The notes beneath the pieces were generated by a model. The model did not search any database. It had not been told where the DNA came from and saw only the letters and a program-made list of their open reading frames with translations. The position numbers and the translations under genes are program-made. Positions 26,477 through 35,658 of a DNA stretch of 50,285 nucleotides are shown piece by piece. Position 1 is the first letter of the stretch. The number at the start of each line of letters is the position of its first letter. The stretch comes from Bacteroidales bacterium (GTDB lineage: Bacteria; Bacteroidota; Bacteroidia; Bacteroidales; Bacteroidaceae): positions 1 to 50,285 of the forward strand of contig JAUMXY010000020.1 of assembly GCA_030528885.1 (NCBI GenBank), written 5' to 3'.

Positions 26477-28624
26477 TTGGACGCAATCACCACATACTTT
26501 CACTTGCCCATCACGGACCCTACTTGGATTTTTCTCCTTGTCCTCTGCGTGATTTTGTTTGCGCCTATGATTTTCAGCAAACTACACATTCCACATCTCA
26601 TCGGAATGATATTGGCAGGCGTACTGATAGGGAAGCACGGATTCAACCTGCTCGAGCGAGACGCCTCGTTCGAACTCTTCGGCAAAGTAGGCATCTACTT
26701 CATCATGTTCCTTGCAGGCTTGGAGATGGACCTCCAAAACCTGAAACAAAATCGCACGAAAGGCATCATTTTTGGCATCATCACGACAGCCATCCCCTTT
26801 GCTTTCGGTCTTATATCGGGATATAGCCTGCTGAACTACAGCCTGCCCGCATCCCTCCTGCTTGCTTGCATCTTTGCCTCGCACACACTCGTAGCCTACC
26901 CCATCGTGGGTCGCTACGGACTTAGCAAAGCACCATCGGTCGTCATATCAATCGCCGCAACGATGGTGGCGCTGCTGTTTGCGCTGTTGTTCCTTGCAGG
27001 CATCTCAGGCACCTTCAAAGGCAGCAACGATGCCTGGTTTTGGATTAAGTTCGCCATCAAGTTCCTCATCTACATCGCCAGCATCTTTTTCTTGCTGCCC
27101 AAGCTCCTGCGCATATTCTTCCGCAAGTACAGCGAACCCATCATACAGTTCACCTTCACGCTCGCCATCGTGCTTTTGTCTGCCGCCACAGCCGAGTTCT
27201 GCGGCCTCGAAGGAATACTTGGCGCCTTCCTTGCAGGACTTGTCCTCAATCGCTTTGTGCCCAACACATCGCCGCTGATGAACCGCATCGAGTTTATCGG
27301 CAACGCGCTCTTCATCCCCTACTTCCTCATTGGCGTAGGCATGCTGGTCAACATCGCTCCTATGTTTCAGGAGCGCAATGCAGTCATCGTTGTCGTCGTC
27401 ATGGTCATTGCCGGCACTCTATCCAAATACCTCGCCGCGCTGATTAGCCGAAAGCTCTTCCACATGACCCACAACGAGGGAGTTATGATGTTCGGACTCA
27501 CCGAAGCGCATGCCGCAGGCGCCCTTGCCATGGTGATGGTTGGTGTCAACCTCGAGGTGTCCCCAGGCGTTCCCCTCATGGACAGCGCCGTGCTGGATGG
27601 CGTTGTCATGATGATTCTCATCTCATGCATCATCAGCTCTATCGCCACCGATCAAGCCGCCAAGAAACTCAAGGTTGAGAACGGGGGCACCAACAAGACT
27701 GAAAGGCGAGATGGCACAGCGCTGGACGACGAGAAGATACTCATCCCCGTCAACGACACAGGCAATATAGGCACACTGATGACGACCGCTTTCATGATGC
27801 GCAACAGGCAGCTTAACCGAGGACTTATCTGCCTCAACATCATCAACGACGCCGACCTCAGCGACAAGACACAGGCTCACAGCCGCGAATGCCTCGCACT
27901 CGCCACCCAATACGCAACCGCTGCCGATGTACCCCTACAGACACAGACACGGCTGGCCGTCAATTTCGTCACTGCCACCATCCATGCGCTGCGCGAGAAC
28001 GATGCCAGCGAGCTGCTCATAGGACTGCACCAGAAGAGGCAAGACGACGATTCCTTCATCGGGCAGTTTGCACAGGGGCTGATTGACGGGATGTCACGCC
28101 AACTCATCATTGTCAGCATGAACATGCCTGCCAACACCATCCGAAAAATCGTCGTTGCCATACCAGAAAAGGCTGAATACGAGAAAGGCTTCTACCGATG
28201 GATTAATCGCATAGCACGTATGACGGGCGACCTCGGATGCCTAGCCGTCTTCTATGCATCAGAAACCACAAACCACCTCATTCTCCGCTACATGCGAGAA
28301 CGCCACAGGAACGTGCGCGCTGACTACGAGATACTGGAATCGTGGAACGACTTCCCTGCCTTGCGCCACGAGCTCAACCCCGACCACCTGCTAGTCGTCG
28401 TCACAGCCCGCCGAGGCAGCATCTCCTATCAAAAGGCATTTGAGAAACTGCCCCAGCAGCTACAAAGCCACTTTTCAGAGAATAGCCTCATGCTCATCTA
28501 CCCCGACCAGCAAGAAGAGAACAACGAAATATATGACTTCATCGACCCTCACCACTACGACACACCAACAGGCTCCACACGCATAGGTAAATGGATGAGC
28601 AAATGGATTGGAGAGATGGGATGA
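26477..28624 (+). CDS. CPA2-type cation/proton antiporter with cytoplasmic C-terminal domain
   Basis: 715 residues from a TTG start; no in-frame ATG precedes it and the next one (residue 32) lies inside the first helix. Residues about 15-390 form a dozen hydrophobic segments of the Na+/H+ exchanger fold (PHLIGMILAGVLIG, FLAGLEMDL, FCGLEGILGAFLAGLVLNR). Residues about 415-715 are soluble and resemble tandem universal-stress-protein-like domains (KILIPVNDTGNIGTLM), a common regulatory tail. The likely role is pH or Na+/K+ homeostasis at the inner membrane; the transported cation cannot be read from sequence. Confidence 0.88.
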   Translation: MDAITTYFHLPITDPTWIFLLVLCVILFAPMIFSKLHIPHLIGMILAGVLIGKHGFNLLERDASFELFGKVGIYFIMFLAGLEMDLQNLKQNRTKGIIFGIITTAIPFAFGLISGYSLLNYSLPASLLLACIFASHTLVAYPIVGRYGLSKAPSVVISIAATMVALLFALLFLAGISGTFKGSNDAWFWIKFAIKFLIYIASIFFLLPKLLRIFFRKYSEPIIQFTFTLAIVLLSAATAEFCGLEGILGAFLAGLVLNRFVPNTSPLMNRIEFIGNALFIPYFLIGVGMLVNIAPMFQERNAVIVVVVMVIAGTLSKYLAALISRKLFHMTHNEGVMMFGLTEAHAAGALAMVMVGVNLEVSPGVPLMDSAVLDGVVMMILISCIISSIATDQAAKKLKVENGGTNKTERRDGTALDDEKILIPVNDTGNIGTLMTTAFMMRNRQLNRGLICLNIINDADLSDKTQAHSRECLALATQYATAADVPLQTQTRLAVNFVTATIHALRENDASELLIGLHQKRQDDDSFIGQFAQGLIDGMSRQLIIVSMNMPANTIRKIVVAIPEKAEYEKGFYRWINRIARMTGDLGCLAVFYASETTNHLILRYMRERHRNVRADYEILESWNDFPALRHELNPDHLLVVVTARRGSISYQKAFEKLPQQLQSHFSENSLMLIYPDQQEENNEIYDFIDPHHYDTPTGSTRIGKWMSKWIGEMG

Positions 28625-28703
28625 TGGGGAGATAGAGGACGTATGTTTTGCTGACGAAAAGGTATCGTCCCCATAACTTCCCCATAACTCAATTAAATAA
28701 ACA

Positions 28704-29402
28704 ATGATACAGCTGCACAACATAACCAAGAGCTTTGGCACTCTTCAGGTGCTGAAAGGCATCGACCTCACCATCAGCAAAGGAGAGATAGTCAGCATCG
28801 TAGGACCCTCAGGAGCAGGCAAGACCACCTTGCTACAAATCATGGGAACCCTCGACACGCCCGACACAGGTTCCGTCATCATCGACGGAACAGACGTGAC
28901 GCAGCTCAATGACAAAGAGCTCGCCCGATTCCGCAACCGACAGCTCGGCTTCGTCTTCCAGTTCCACCAGCTGCTACCCGAATTCACAGCGCTTGAGAAC
29001 ATCAGCCTCCCTGCGCTCATAGCCGGACACAGCAAGAAGCAAGCTACCATGCGCGCCAAAGAGCTGCTCGACTACCTCGGGCTCTCCGACCGCGCCAACC
29101 ACAAGCCTGCCGAACTGTCTGGCGGAGAAAGACAGCGAGTGGCTGTTGCCCGAGCGCTCGTCAACCACCCCGCCATCATCCTCGCCGACGAGCCTTCAGG
29201 CTCGCTCGACTCGAAAAACAAGGAAGAACTGCACCAGCTTTTCTTTCAGCTACGCGCCAAGTTCGGGCAGACCTTCATCATCGTTACTCACGACGAATCA
29301 CTTTCACAAACTACAGACAGAACCATACACATCAAAGACGGACAAATAGACTATGAACAAGCTACAGCTCGGCAAGAGAAACCAACTGAAAGTCTTGCGT
29401 AA
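28704..29402 (+). CDS. lolD: LolD-like ABC transporter ATPase
   Basis: 232 residues with Walker [10 protein letters not shown] (34-42), signature [15 protein letters not shown], Walker [13 protein letters not shown] and switch histidine in VTHDES. The LolD/MacB branch is indicated by [13 protein letters not shown] and [23 protein letters not shown]. It would power release of lipoproteins from the inner membrane; the LolC/E-type permease is not in this window. Its last 50 nt overlap the following CvfB-like gene in another frame. Confidence 0.88.
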   Translation: MIQLHNITKSFGTLQVLKGIDLTISKGEIVSIVGPSGAGKTTLLQIMGTLDTPDTGSVIIDGTDVTQLNDKELARFRNRQLGFVFQFHQLLPEFTALENISLPALIAGHSKKQATMRAKELLDYLGLSDRANHKPAELSGGERQRVAVARALVNHPAIILADEPSGSLDSKNKEELHQLFFQLRAKFGQTFIIVTHDESLSQTTDRTIHIKDGQIDYEQATARQEKPTESLA

Positions 29403-30081
29403 AAAAGACCACGGAGTATACCTCGAAGGAGGAGAGATAGGCGACATACTGCTCCCCAAGCGCTATGTGCCCCAAGGCACACAGATAGGCGACACCCTCG
29501 ACGTATTCCTCTACCTCGACCAAGAAGAACGCCTCGTGGCAACCACCGAACACCCCCTCATCGAAGTAGGCCAGTTCGCCTACCTCGAATGCACATGGAC
29601 TAACGAATACGGAGCATTTCTCAACTGGGGACTCATGAAAGACCTTTTCTGCCCCTTCCGCGAACAGAAGATACGCATGCAGAAAGGTCAGCGCTACCAA
29701 GTCTATTGCTACATCGACGACAAGACCTACCGCATCGTCTGCTCCAGCAAAATTGAGAAGTTCCAGAAAGCTATCACCGAGCAGCAAGACAACGGACAAC
29801 GAACAGCAAACAGATATGACGACAGAGACACCCCTGCCGACCGCCGTGTCCTCATCGGTGACTTCTCCACACGCCTATTCCAGCACCTCAAGCTTTCAGC
29901 CAACAACTTCTCGCCCTACCATGACAAGTCACCCGCCGACGAGATATACGCAATGTTCGGAGTCAGCAAAAAAGTCTTCAAGCAGGCTATCGGCGACCTC
30001 TACAAGAAGGAACTCATCCACATCAAGCCCAACGGCATCGAACTGACCGTGAAAGGGAAAGCAATGGGAGTGGAAGAGTAA
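29353..30081 (+). CDS. CvfB-like S1/winged-helix RNA-binding protein, shortened
   Basis: 242 residues resembling the CvfB family. Two S1-like modules are visible at the N-terminus ([39 protein letters not shown]) and a C-terminal winged helix ([30 protein letters not shown]). Usual members are about 280 residues and carry a further S1 module between these parts. Here a short polar linker (about 145-165, [18 protein letters not shown]) replaces it. The gene begins 50 nt inside the 3' end of lolD, implying translational coupling. Confidence 0.82.
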   Translation: MNKLQLGKRNQLKVLRKKDHGVYLEGGEIGDILLPKRYVPQGTQIGDTLDVFLYLDQEERLVATTEHPLIEVGQFAYLECTWTNEYGAFLNWGLMKDLFCPFREQKIRMQKGQRYQVYCYIDDKTYRIVCSSKIEKFQKAITEQQDNGQRTANRYDDRDTPADRRVLIGDFSTRLFQHLKLSANNFSPYHDKSPADEIYAMFGVSKKVFKQAIGDLYKKELIHIKPNGIELTVKGKAMGVEE

Positions 30082-30147
30082 AGAACCAACCCAAGAACTC
30101 ACAAACTTAAAAACTCATACTGGACAGAAAACCACGCAAAGAGAGAC

Positions 30148-31011
30148 ATGTCCTGCAAATTTCACAAAGCAATCTTTCATGCAATACTGGCCGCAGCACT
30201 CTACGCCCTAAGCATCCCCCTCTCTAAGCTACTGCTCACACAAGTGCAACCCACCATGCTGGCAGCCCACCTCTACATCGGCGCAGGCATGGGCATGGCC
30301 ATATTGGGACTGTACAAGAAAAAACGCCATGAAAAGCCTCTGCAACGCAGCGACCTCAAATACACCTCCGCCATGGTAGCGCTCGACATCGCCGCTCCCA
30401 TCCTTCTGCTGCTCGGGCTAAAACATTCGCCAGCAGCAAGCGCCTCGCTCCTCAACAACTTCGAGATAGTGGCAACCGCCGTCATCGCCTTGATAGCCTT
30501 CGGCGAGACCGTTACCAAACGCCTGTGGGCAGCCATCGCCCTCATCACTCTGTCAAGCATCCTGCTCACGCTCGACACCACCAGCCTGTCCTTCTCCCTT
30601 GGATCATTGCTGGTGCTTGGCGCAACCATCTGCTGGGGCATAGAAAACAACTGCACCCGCCAGATAGCCGACAAAGATCCCCTACAAATAGTCGTGATAA
30701 AAGGACTTGGCTCAGGCACAGGCGTTCTCATCGTCGCTCTCGTCATAGGCGAAACGTTTGCCAGCATAGCCTGAACTGCTGCCACCTTGCTGCTCGGCTT
30801 CGTAACCTACGGCCTCAGCATCTACTATTACACCTATGCCCAGCGCATCATCGGAGCAGCACGCACAAGCACCTACTATGCCATAGCCCCCTTCATCGGT
30901 GTCTTTCTCTCCATGCTCATCCTTGGCGAAAGCCCCAACTGGCTATTCTTCATCGCCCTTGCCATCATGCTCATCGGCACATACCTCGCCTCAGCAAAAG
31001 CGGAAGAGTAG
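30148..31011 (+). pseudogene. EamA/DMT-type transporter interrupted by an in-frame stop
   Basis: The first 208 codons encode an inner membrane drug/metabolite transporter of the EamA type (helices such as ALYALSIPLSKLLL and LKHSPAASASLLNNFEIV). A TGA at 30772-30774 ends the frame, yet the same frame continues for 79 more codons with the expected remaining helices (GFVTYGLSIYYYTYAQ, IAPFIGVFLSMLILGE). Replacing the TGA by TGG would give a normal 287-residue transporter. This could be a real nonsense mutation, a sequencing error or, less likely, readthrough. A TTG at 30787 could restart translation but would give only a fragment. Confidence 0.8.
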
Positions 31012-31052
31012 CACCTACTTTTTCTACGTCTATTTTCCTTCCATTTTATGCC

Positions 31053-31082
31053 TCAAAATCGGTCTGATCAGACCGATTTTGA
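31053..31082. other. Perfect 30-bp palindrome
   Basis: A perfectly self-complementary 30-mer centred on TGATCA, with arms reading TCAAAATCGGTC. It lies 41 nt after the end of the broken EamA gene. There is no loop and only a weak T-run, so it is not a standard terminator. Confidence 0.8.
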
Positions 31083-31157
31083 AGTGTAAAGTCTGCATTT
31101 TCCTGACTTTTCTTGAAGAAGGGAAAAACATACGAGTTGGGAAGTTTTTAAAACCAC

Positions 31158-31201
31158 AAACAAACGACCGCTTACGTTGTGACATAAGCGGTCGTTTGTT
31201 T
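31158..31201. terminator. Bidirectional terminator, EamA / EnvC-like
   Basis: Perfect 17-bp stem (31158-31174 with 31185-31201; core ACGACCGCTTA) with a 10-nt loop and A/T-rich base. It begins one base from the stop codon of the EnvC-like gene. Confidence 0.85.
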
Positions 31202-31202
31202 C

Positions 31203-32777
31203 TCATTTCACCCACACTTCGGGGTTGAGTCCTGCGCTGCCGTTGCGCAGCTGAAAATGGAGGACGTATCTGCCGTCGGTGTTTTTGCCCACGGTGCCGA
31301 GGGGCTGTCGGGTGCTCACTCGCTGGCCTTTGCTGACAGTGACGGAGGACAGGCCCGAATAGACAGAGATGTAGTTGCCATGGCGCAACATGACGGTGTA
31401 GAACCCAGAGTACTGGAAGACGGAGCTGACTTGCCCGTCGAAGATAGCTCGGGCGGAGCAACCTTGCTGTCCGCGGATGTCGATGCCGCGATTGTTGAGA
31501 GTGACGTTCTTGAGACCTGATACGGTGTATTTTCCGTAGTGCCCTATGACGCTGTAGCTGCCTGTGATGGGCATGGGGAGTTTGCCTTTGTTCTTTGTGA
31601 AGGTGCTGGAGAGCTTGGTGGCAGCACTGGTGTCTTCCTGCCATGCCTGTGCACGCTCTCGCTCTTCCTTTTCCTCTCGTGTAGCGGTCTTTACGTCTGC
31701 CTCAGCGGCTTTCAGCTGTGCTTTGGCTTGTTCTTCTTTTGCCTTGGCTTGCTTCTTCTCCGCGTCGGTCTTGGCACTTTTTCTGGCAGCTTCGGCAGCC
31801 TCAGCGGCTTTGCGTGCGCGCTCTGCGGCAGCTTTGGCTTCTGCCAGTCGACGGGCTTTCTCGCGTGCCTCGGCCTCTGCCTTGCGCTTGCGTTCTTCTT
31901 CGGCTCGCCGAGCGGCTTCTATCTCTTCTTTGATGATGCGGTCTATCTCGGCATTAAGCGCCTGTTCTTTCTTCTGATAGTCCTGTATCTGCTTGCGCAC
32001 AGTGGAGATGTTCTTGTTGAGGAAGGTGACCTGTGACTGACAGCTTTCTTTCATGCCTTGCAGGGCTTTCTTCTGTTCCTCTACGGCGTGCAGGTTCTGT
32101 TCTTTCTGTGTCTTGGCGGCAAGGAGCTCGTTCTGCTTCTCTTTGACTTCCTGCTGCTTGGCTTTGAGCAGTTCGCCCTGTGCCTTTTGGAACTTGGAAT
32201 ACTCCTGCATGTAGCGGAGGCGACGCACCATCTGGGTGAAGTTGTCGGCCGAGAAGATGAACATGAGCTTGTTCTGCACTGAGCGGTTTTTGCGCATATA
32301 GACCATAGCTTTGGCGTAACGCTGCTTCTTGGTCTGCAGTTCCTTCTGAAGGGTTTTCAGTTCGCGGTTCAGAGTATCGATGTGTGCGTTAAGGCTTCGT
32401 ATCTCCCTGTTCAGGCTATCGATGAACTGCTGTTGCTTGCCTATCTGATTGTCGAGGATGAGCACGCTATCGAGGCTTGCCTTGACGTCCTTGTTGAGCT
32501 GTGCCAGCTTGGCTTGTGACTTTTTGCGTGCCTGCTGAGCGGCAGCCTGCTCCTTTTGCAACTGCGCTTTCGTCTTCTTGGGAGCCGTAGATTTCTTTTG
32601 CGCGGCAGTGCTCTTCTTCTGTGTTGTGGTCGTTTTCTTCTGTGTCGTTGTGGCCTTCTTCTGCGTCGTCTTGGTTGTGGTTACTTTTTTAGACGAAGCA
32701 GTGGCCTTCTTCTTGCTTTGTGCAGAAAGAGGAAGCAGCAGCGCAATGGATAATATGAATAGGAGCAGCCTTTTCAC
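31203..32777 (-). CDS. EnvC-like murein hydrolase activator (degenerate LytM domain)
   Basis: 524 residues. A signal peptide (LLLPLSAQ) precedes a low-complexity Thr/Gln/Lys segment with repeated TTQKK (about 30-70). A long coiled coil follows to about residue 380, including an Ala/Glu/Arg/Lys-rich portion. The C-terminal LytM/M23 domain (about 395-524) is recognisable (NRGIDIRG, LRHGNYISVYSGLS, VLHFQLRNG), but the first zinc histidine and the first histidine of the HxH pair are missing. This matches non-catalytic EnvC, which activates amidases at the division septum. Its start overlaps the stop of the DUF4292 gene by 4 nt. Confidence 0.85.
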   Translation of the reverse strand: MKRLLLFILSIALLLPLSAQSKKKATASSKKVTTTKTTQKKATTTQKKTTTTQKKSTAAQKKSTAPKKTKAQLQKEQAAAQQARKKSQAKLAQLNKDVKASLDSVLILDNQIGKQQQFIDSLNREIRSLNAHIDTLNRELKTLQKELQTKKQRYAKAMVYMRKNRSVQNKLMFIFSADNFTQMVRRLRYMQEYSKFQKAQGELLKAKQQEVKEKQNELLAAKTQKEQNLHAVEEQKKALQGMKESCQSQVTFLNKNISTVRKQIQDYQKKEQALNAEIDRIIKEEIEAARRAEEERKRKAEAEAREKARRLAEAKAAAERARKAAEAAEAARKSAKTDAEKKQAKAKEEQAKAQLKAAEADVKTATREEKEERERAQAWQEDTSAATKLSSTFTKNKGKLPMPITGSYSVIGHYGKYTVSGLKNVTLNNRGIDIRGQQGCSARAIFDGQVSSVFQYSGFYTVMLRHGNYISVYSGLSSVTVSKGQRVSTRQPLGTVGKNTDGRYVLHFQLRNGSAGLNPEVWVK

Positions 32778-33421
32778 TTTCCTAACAAACTATTGAACAA
32801 TTGATTGGCATCGGTCTTCACATATCTGTCAGAGACGGAAGTGTGGGGCGTCCAATTAGCATTGGAACCTCTATCTGAAATCTTCAAGTCTAACTTGATG
32901 GGGGTCTTGGCAGGTAAGGTATAGGACAGGGCATCGGACTTTTGCGCCTCGCTCCAGAAGATTTCCTGTATTGCCGAGAAGGTGATGTTGCGTGTCTTCA
33001 GGGCGGCAAACTCGTCGTAGGTGGTACTGACGTAGCGCCTGTTTATGCGATCGACGACGAGGATGTTGTCTGGCGAAATTTCGAGCCTGCCCACCTCTGC
33101 CACTCCGAGCAGCGGGTCGACAAGGATAATCTGTATTACTTCACCATGGCGCATGCGCAGGGTACCGTTGGTGGTAATGGTCTTCTCACCTCGTGTAACG
33201 GTCACTCTCACTCTTGACGTGAAGTTTGCGCCTTTGGCTATTCCTTGCTGTTCTTCCTGTAGCGTTTCCTTCTTCTCGTCCGACGTGGTAATGGTGACCG
33301 TTGGCTGAACGGTATCACGCTGCTGTTCCTTCATGCCTTTCTTGGAAGAACGGCATGAAGCGAGCACCATCACGCACAAGAGTACGAATGCTGCACGATA
33401 TGCTATACTTCTGATTTTCAT
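32774..33421 (-). CDS. DUF4292 family lipoprotein
   Basis: 215 residues with a lipoprotein signal (VLASCRSS). The GTLRMRHGEVIQIILVDPLLGVAEVGRLEISPDNILVVDR region (in segments) is typical of DUF4292, a family resembling the LolA/LolB fold; a role in outer membrane lipoprotein handling has been suggested by fold only. It sits between a TPR protein and the EnvC-like protein in an order (dut, TPR, DUF4292, M23) that I recall as widely conserved in Bacteroidales. It starts 25 nt after the TPR gene. Confidence 0.85.
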   Translation of the reverse strand: MKIRSIAYRAAFVLLCVMVLASCRSSKKGMKEQQRDTVQPTVTITTSDEKKETLQEEQQGIAKGANFTSRVRVTVTRGEKTITTNGTLRMRHGEVIQIILVDPLLGVAEVGRLEISPDNILVVDRINRRYVSTTYDEFAALKTRNITFSAIQEIFWSEAQKSDALSYTLPAKTPIKLDLKISDRGSNANWTPHTSVSDRYVKTDANQLFNSLLGK

Positions 33422-33446
33422 AAAACAATTTCTTTACTTCTATGCT

Positions 33447-35060
33447 TTATTTCTTTTTAGCCTTCTTGTCTATCTTCTTGATGTGAAGACGCACATCAGG
33501 ACTCTCGTCCAGCTCTTCCTTGGTCATGAGCTCGACAGCCCTGTCCATATACTGTTTGGCCTCATCGTAACGCTTGAGCTGGTAAAGCACCCAAGCATAG
33601 GTATCGAGGTAGGTGGCATTGTCAGGCTCTATCTCATTAGACTTGCGGCTCATCTCTTCTGCCCGTTGCAAGTCTTTCTTCTTGAGCGAAAGGTAATAAG
33701 CGTAATTGTTGAGCACCATGGCATCGTTTTGCTTATATACCAGACAGGAATCATAGGCCTGAAAAGCTTTTTCGTCTTCTTCAAGATCATGATAGATGTC
33801 GCCAAGCATGGCATACATATTCACGCTGAGGTCAACCTTTTGCTCGTGTTCTCCATCCCTCACGCGCTCCAGCCCCGCTTGCAGCACCTCCACAGCTTTC
33901 TCCCTCTCTTCTCGCTGGAAATAGACTACCCCCAGATAGTAATAAAAAACGGGATTGCTAGTCTTGTACTCTACAGCAGGTTTGCAAATGCTCATCACCG
34001 TCGACGTGTCATCTTCCATGACAGCATAAGCCAGCAACTGCTGACGTGCCACCTCGTTCTCGGGATCTATGTCAAGCATTTGGTAAAGAGAAGGTTTGAT
34101 GCTTGTTCGGGGCATGTCGCGAGTCACCATGTAGCGAACCTTCAGCTCAAGCAAATCGGTCTGCTCTTGCGGCTCTTGCAATATCTTGTCAAAAAGGTTC
34201 AGAACCATCGTCGAATCGCCGTTCTGCAACAAGTTCTCTCTGACAACCACTCCCATCATGCGAATGCGTGTAGCATCATCCACAGCAGGGTTGAGCATCA
34301 ACCTTGTCAGGTATTGCTGATAGAGAGAATCGTTGCCCTCCATCTCGTAGTAGTTAGACAGGGACAAGAGCAAAGCCACGTTGTTGGAATCTTTCTGCTC
34401 CACCATCTGGAACTGGCTCAGCGCTTCTTCTTTCTTGCCCGCATCAAGATAAAGGTCACCAATGACAACCTGATAACGCAGGTCATTGGGATACTCCTCT
34501 GCCAATGCTTTCATCTCCTCGAAAGCCCGTTCCTCATCCTCCATCTGCAAGAATATTCGGAACTTTTCCATCGAAAGCTGCTCGCTCTTCCCTTCCTTCA
34601 GCTCTATCTTGTCGAGCACCTTCACCATATTCTCATAATCGCTGTTCCTGCCATAGAGGTCAAGCAACATCATCAGCACTTCGCCCTTTTCAGGGAACTG
34701 CTGCGCCATCTCCTCCACTTGCTTCAGCGCATCCTCATTACGGCGGTCGTTCAGGTAAAGCACCACAAGCCTGTTCTTATACCAATAGTTATCTGGGTAG
34801 AGACGGCTTGCTTTCTCCAGCGCTTGAATAGCCAAGCTGTCACACTCGACATATCGATACAAGTCAGCAAGTTCGTACAGCGCCACGCCCGACTCGGGGT
34901 TCAGCTCACAGCAATAGCTAAACAAGTCAATGGCTGCGGCATAGTTCTGTGCCAGCTTCTGCCTCTGAGCCTCGTGGAAGATATAATCAAACTTTGTTGA
35001 CTGTGCCCACACTGTCAAACAGGAGAAGAACAGGATAAGGATAGATATTACTTTACGCAT
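33447..35060 (-). CDS. Secreted tetratricopeptide repeat protein
   Basis: 537 residues with a signal peptide (ILILFFSCLTVWAQ). TPR motifs run along nearly the whole chain, for example AIDLFSYCCELNPESGVALYELADLYR near the N-terminus, and MLNNYAYYL- and TYLDTYAWVLYQLKRYDEAKQYMDRAV-like units near the C-terminus, ending in a Lys-rich tail. It should be a periplasmic scaffold for protein complexes. Context (DUF4292 and EnvC-like genes downstream) suggests an envelope assembly role. No catalytic motif is present. Confidence 0.9.
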   Translation of the reverse strand: MRKVISILILFFSCLTVWAQSTKFDYIFHEAQRQKLAQNYAAAIDLFSYCCELNPESGVALYELADLYRYVECDSLAIQALEKASRLYPDNYWYKNRLVVLYLNDRRNEDALKQVEEMAQQFPEKGEVLMMLLDLYGRNSDYENMVKVLDKIELKEGKSEQLSMEKFRIFLQMEDEERAFEEMKALAEEYPNDLRYQVVIGDLYLDAGKKEEALSQFQMVEQKDSNNVALLLSLSNYYEMEGNDSLYQQYLTRLMLNPAVDDATRIRMMGVVVRENLLQNGDSTMVLNLFDKILQEPQEQTDLLELKVRYMVTRDMPRTSIKPSLYQMLDIDPENEVARQQLLAYAVMEDDTSTVMSICKPAVEYKTSNPVFYYYLGVVYFQREEREKAVEVLQAGLERVRDGEHEQKVDLSVNMYAMLGDIYHDLEEDEKAFQAYDSCLVYKQNDAMVLNNYAYYLSLKKKDLQRAEEMSRKSNEIEPDNATYLDTYAWVLYQLKRYDEAKQYMDRAVELMTKEELDESPDVRLHIKKIDKKAKKK

Positions 35061-35086
35061 GGCTGACAGTCCTCTTCAGAATTCAC

Positions 35087-35521
35087 TCATTTCACGCCAC
35101 TATGCCCGAAGCCTCCAGCGCCACGCTCTGTCTCATCCAGCACCTCCACCTCAACAAGCAAGGGCTGCTCGTGCTTAGCAATGACCATCTGGGCAATCCG
35201 TTCGCCATCGTTGATGACAAAGGGTTCGCTGGACAGATTAACAAGAATGACACACACCTCTCCGCGATAGTCTGCATCTATAGTCCCTGGGGTGTTAAGC
35301 ACTGTAATTCCTTTCTTAACAGCAAGCCCCGAACGCGGACGAACCTGCGCCTCATAACCAGCAGGCAATGCCATGAAAAGACCCGTAGGCACCATAGTGC
35401 GAGCCAGCGGAGCAAGCGTAATCGGTTCATCGATGTTAGCGCGCAAATCCATGCCTGCAGACAGCGGAGTAGCGTACTGCGGCAGCGGATGGCGAGACTT
35501 ATTGATAATTTTAATTTCCAT
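35087..35521 (-). CDS. dut: dUTP diphosphatase
   Basis: 144 residues from MEIKIINKS at 35521, the usual trimeric dUTPase length. An ATG at 35539 is rejected because the predicted -7 box overlaps it. Motifs are in order: [27 protein letters not shown] and the C-terminal GFGHSG. It hydrolyses dUTP to dUMP, preventing uracil incorporation and supplying dTMP synthesis. It is the first gene of a four-gene minus-strand series and is divergent from dgt, another dNTP-pool enzyme. Confidence 0.95.
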   Translation of the reverse strand: MEIKIINKSRHPLPQYATPLSAGMDLRANIDEPITLAPLARTMVPTGLFMALPAGYEAQVRPRSGLAVKKGITVLNTPGTIDADYRGEVCVILVNLSSEPFVINDGERIAQMVIAKHEQPLLVEVEVLDETERGAGGFGHSGVK

Positions 35522-35538
35522 AATCTTGCAATTTGCCA

Positions 35539-35546
35539 CAAAGATA
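35539..35546 (-). promoter_or_regulatory. -7 box for dut
   Basis: Reads TATCTTTG on the minus strand and places the transcription start about 10 nt before the ATG at 35521, which decides the dut start. The -33 is weak. Confidence 0.55.
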
Positions 35547-35597
35547 CAAAATAAATAGGAATTAGAAATCAGGAATCAAGTTTTTTAACCATTTGAC

Positions 35598-35629
35598 TTG
35601 TTCCAACAACCAATTATTCTGTATCTTTG
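35598..35629 (+). promoter_or_regulatory. Promoter of dgt
   Basis: TTG at 35598-35600 and TATCTTTG at 35622-35629, 21 nt apart, upstream of the ATG at 35659. Confidence 0.7.
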
Positions 35630-35658
35630 CATACATTCTTTATTCTAAAATATAAATT

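Noticed and set aside
30772-30774. Selenocysteine insertion at the EamA TGA
   Set aside because: The position is a membrane helix where Trp is expected, no obvious SECIS-like hairpin follows, and EamA proteins have no known selenocysteine.
33333-35000. 555-codon open frame antisense to the TPR gene
   Set aside because: His/Leu/Ile-rich mirror frame with no signal, promoter or family match; the sense strand carries TPR motifs and a signal peptide.
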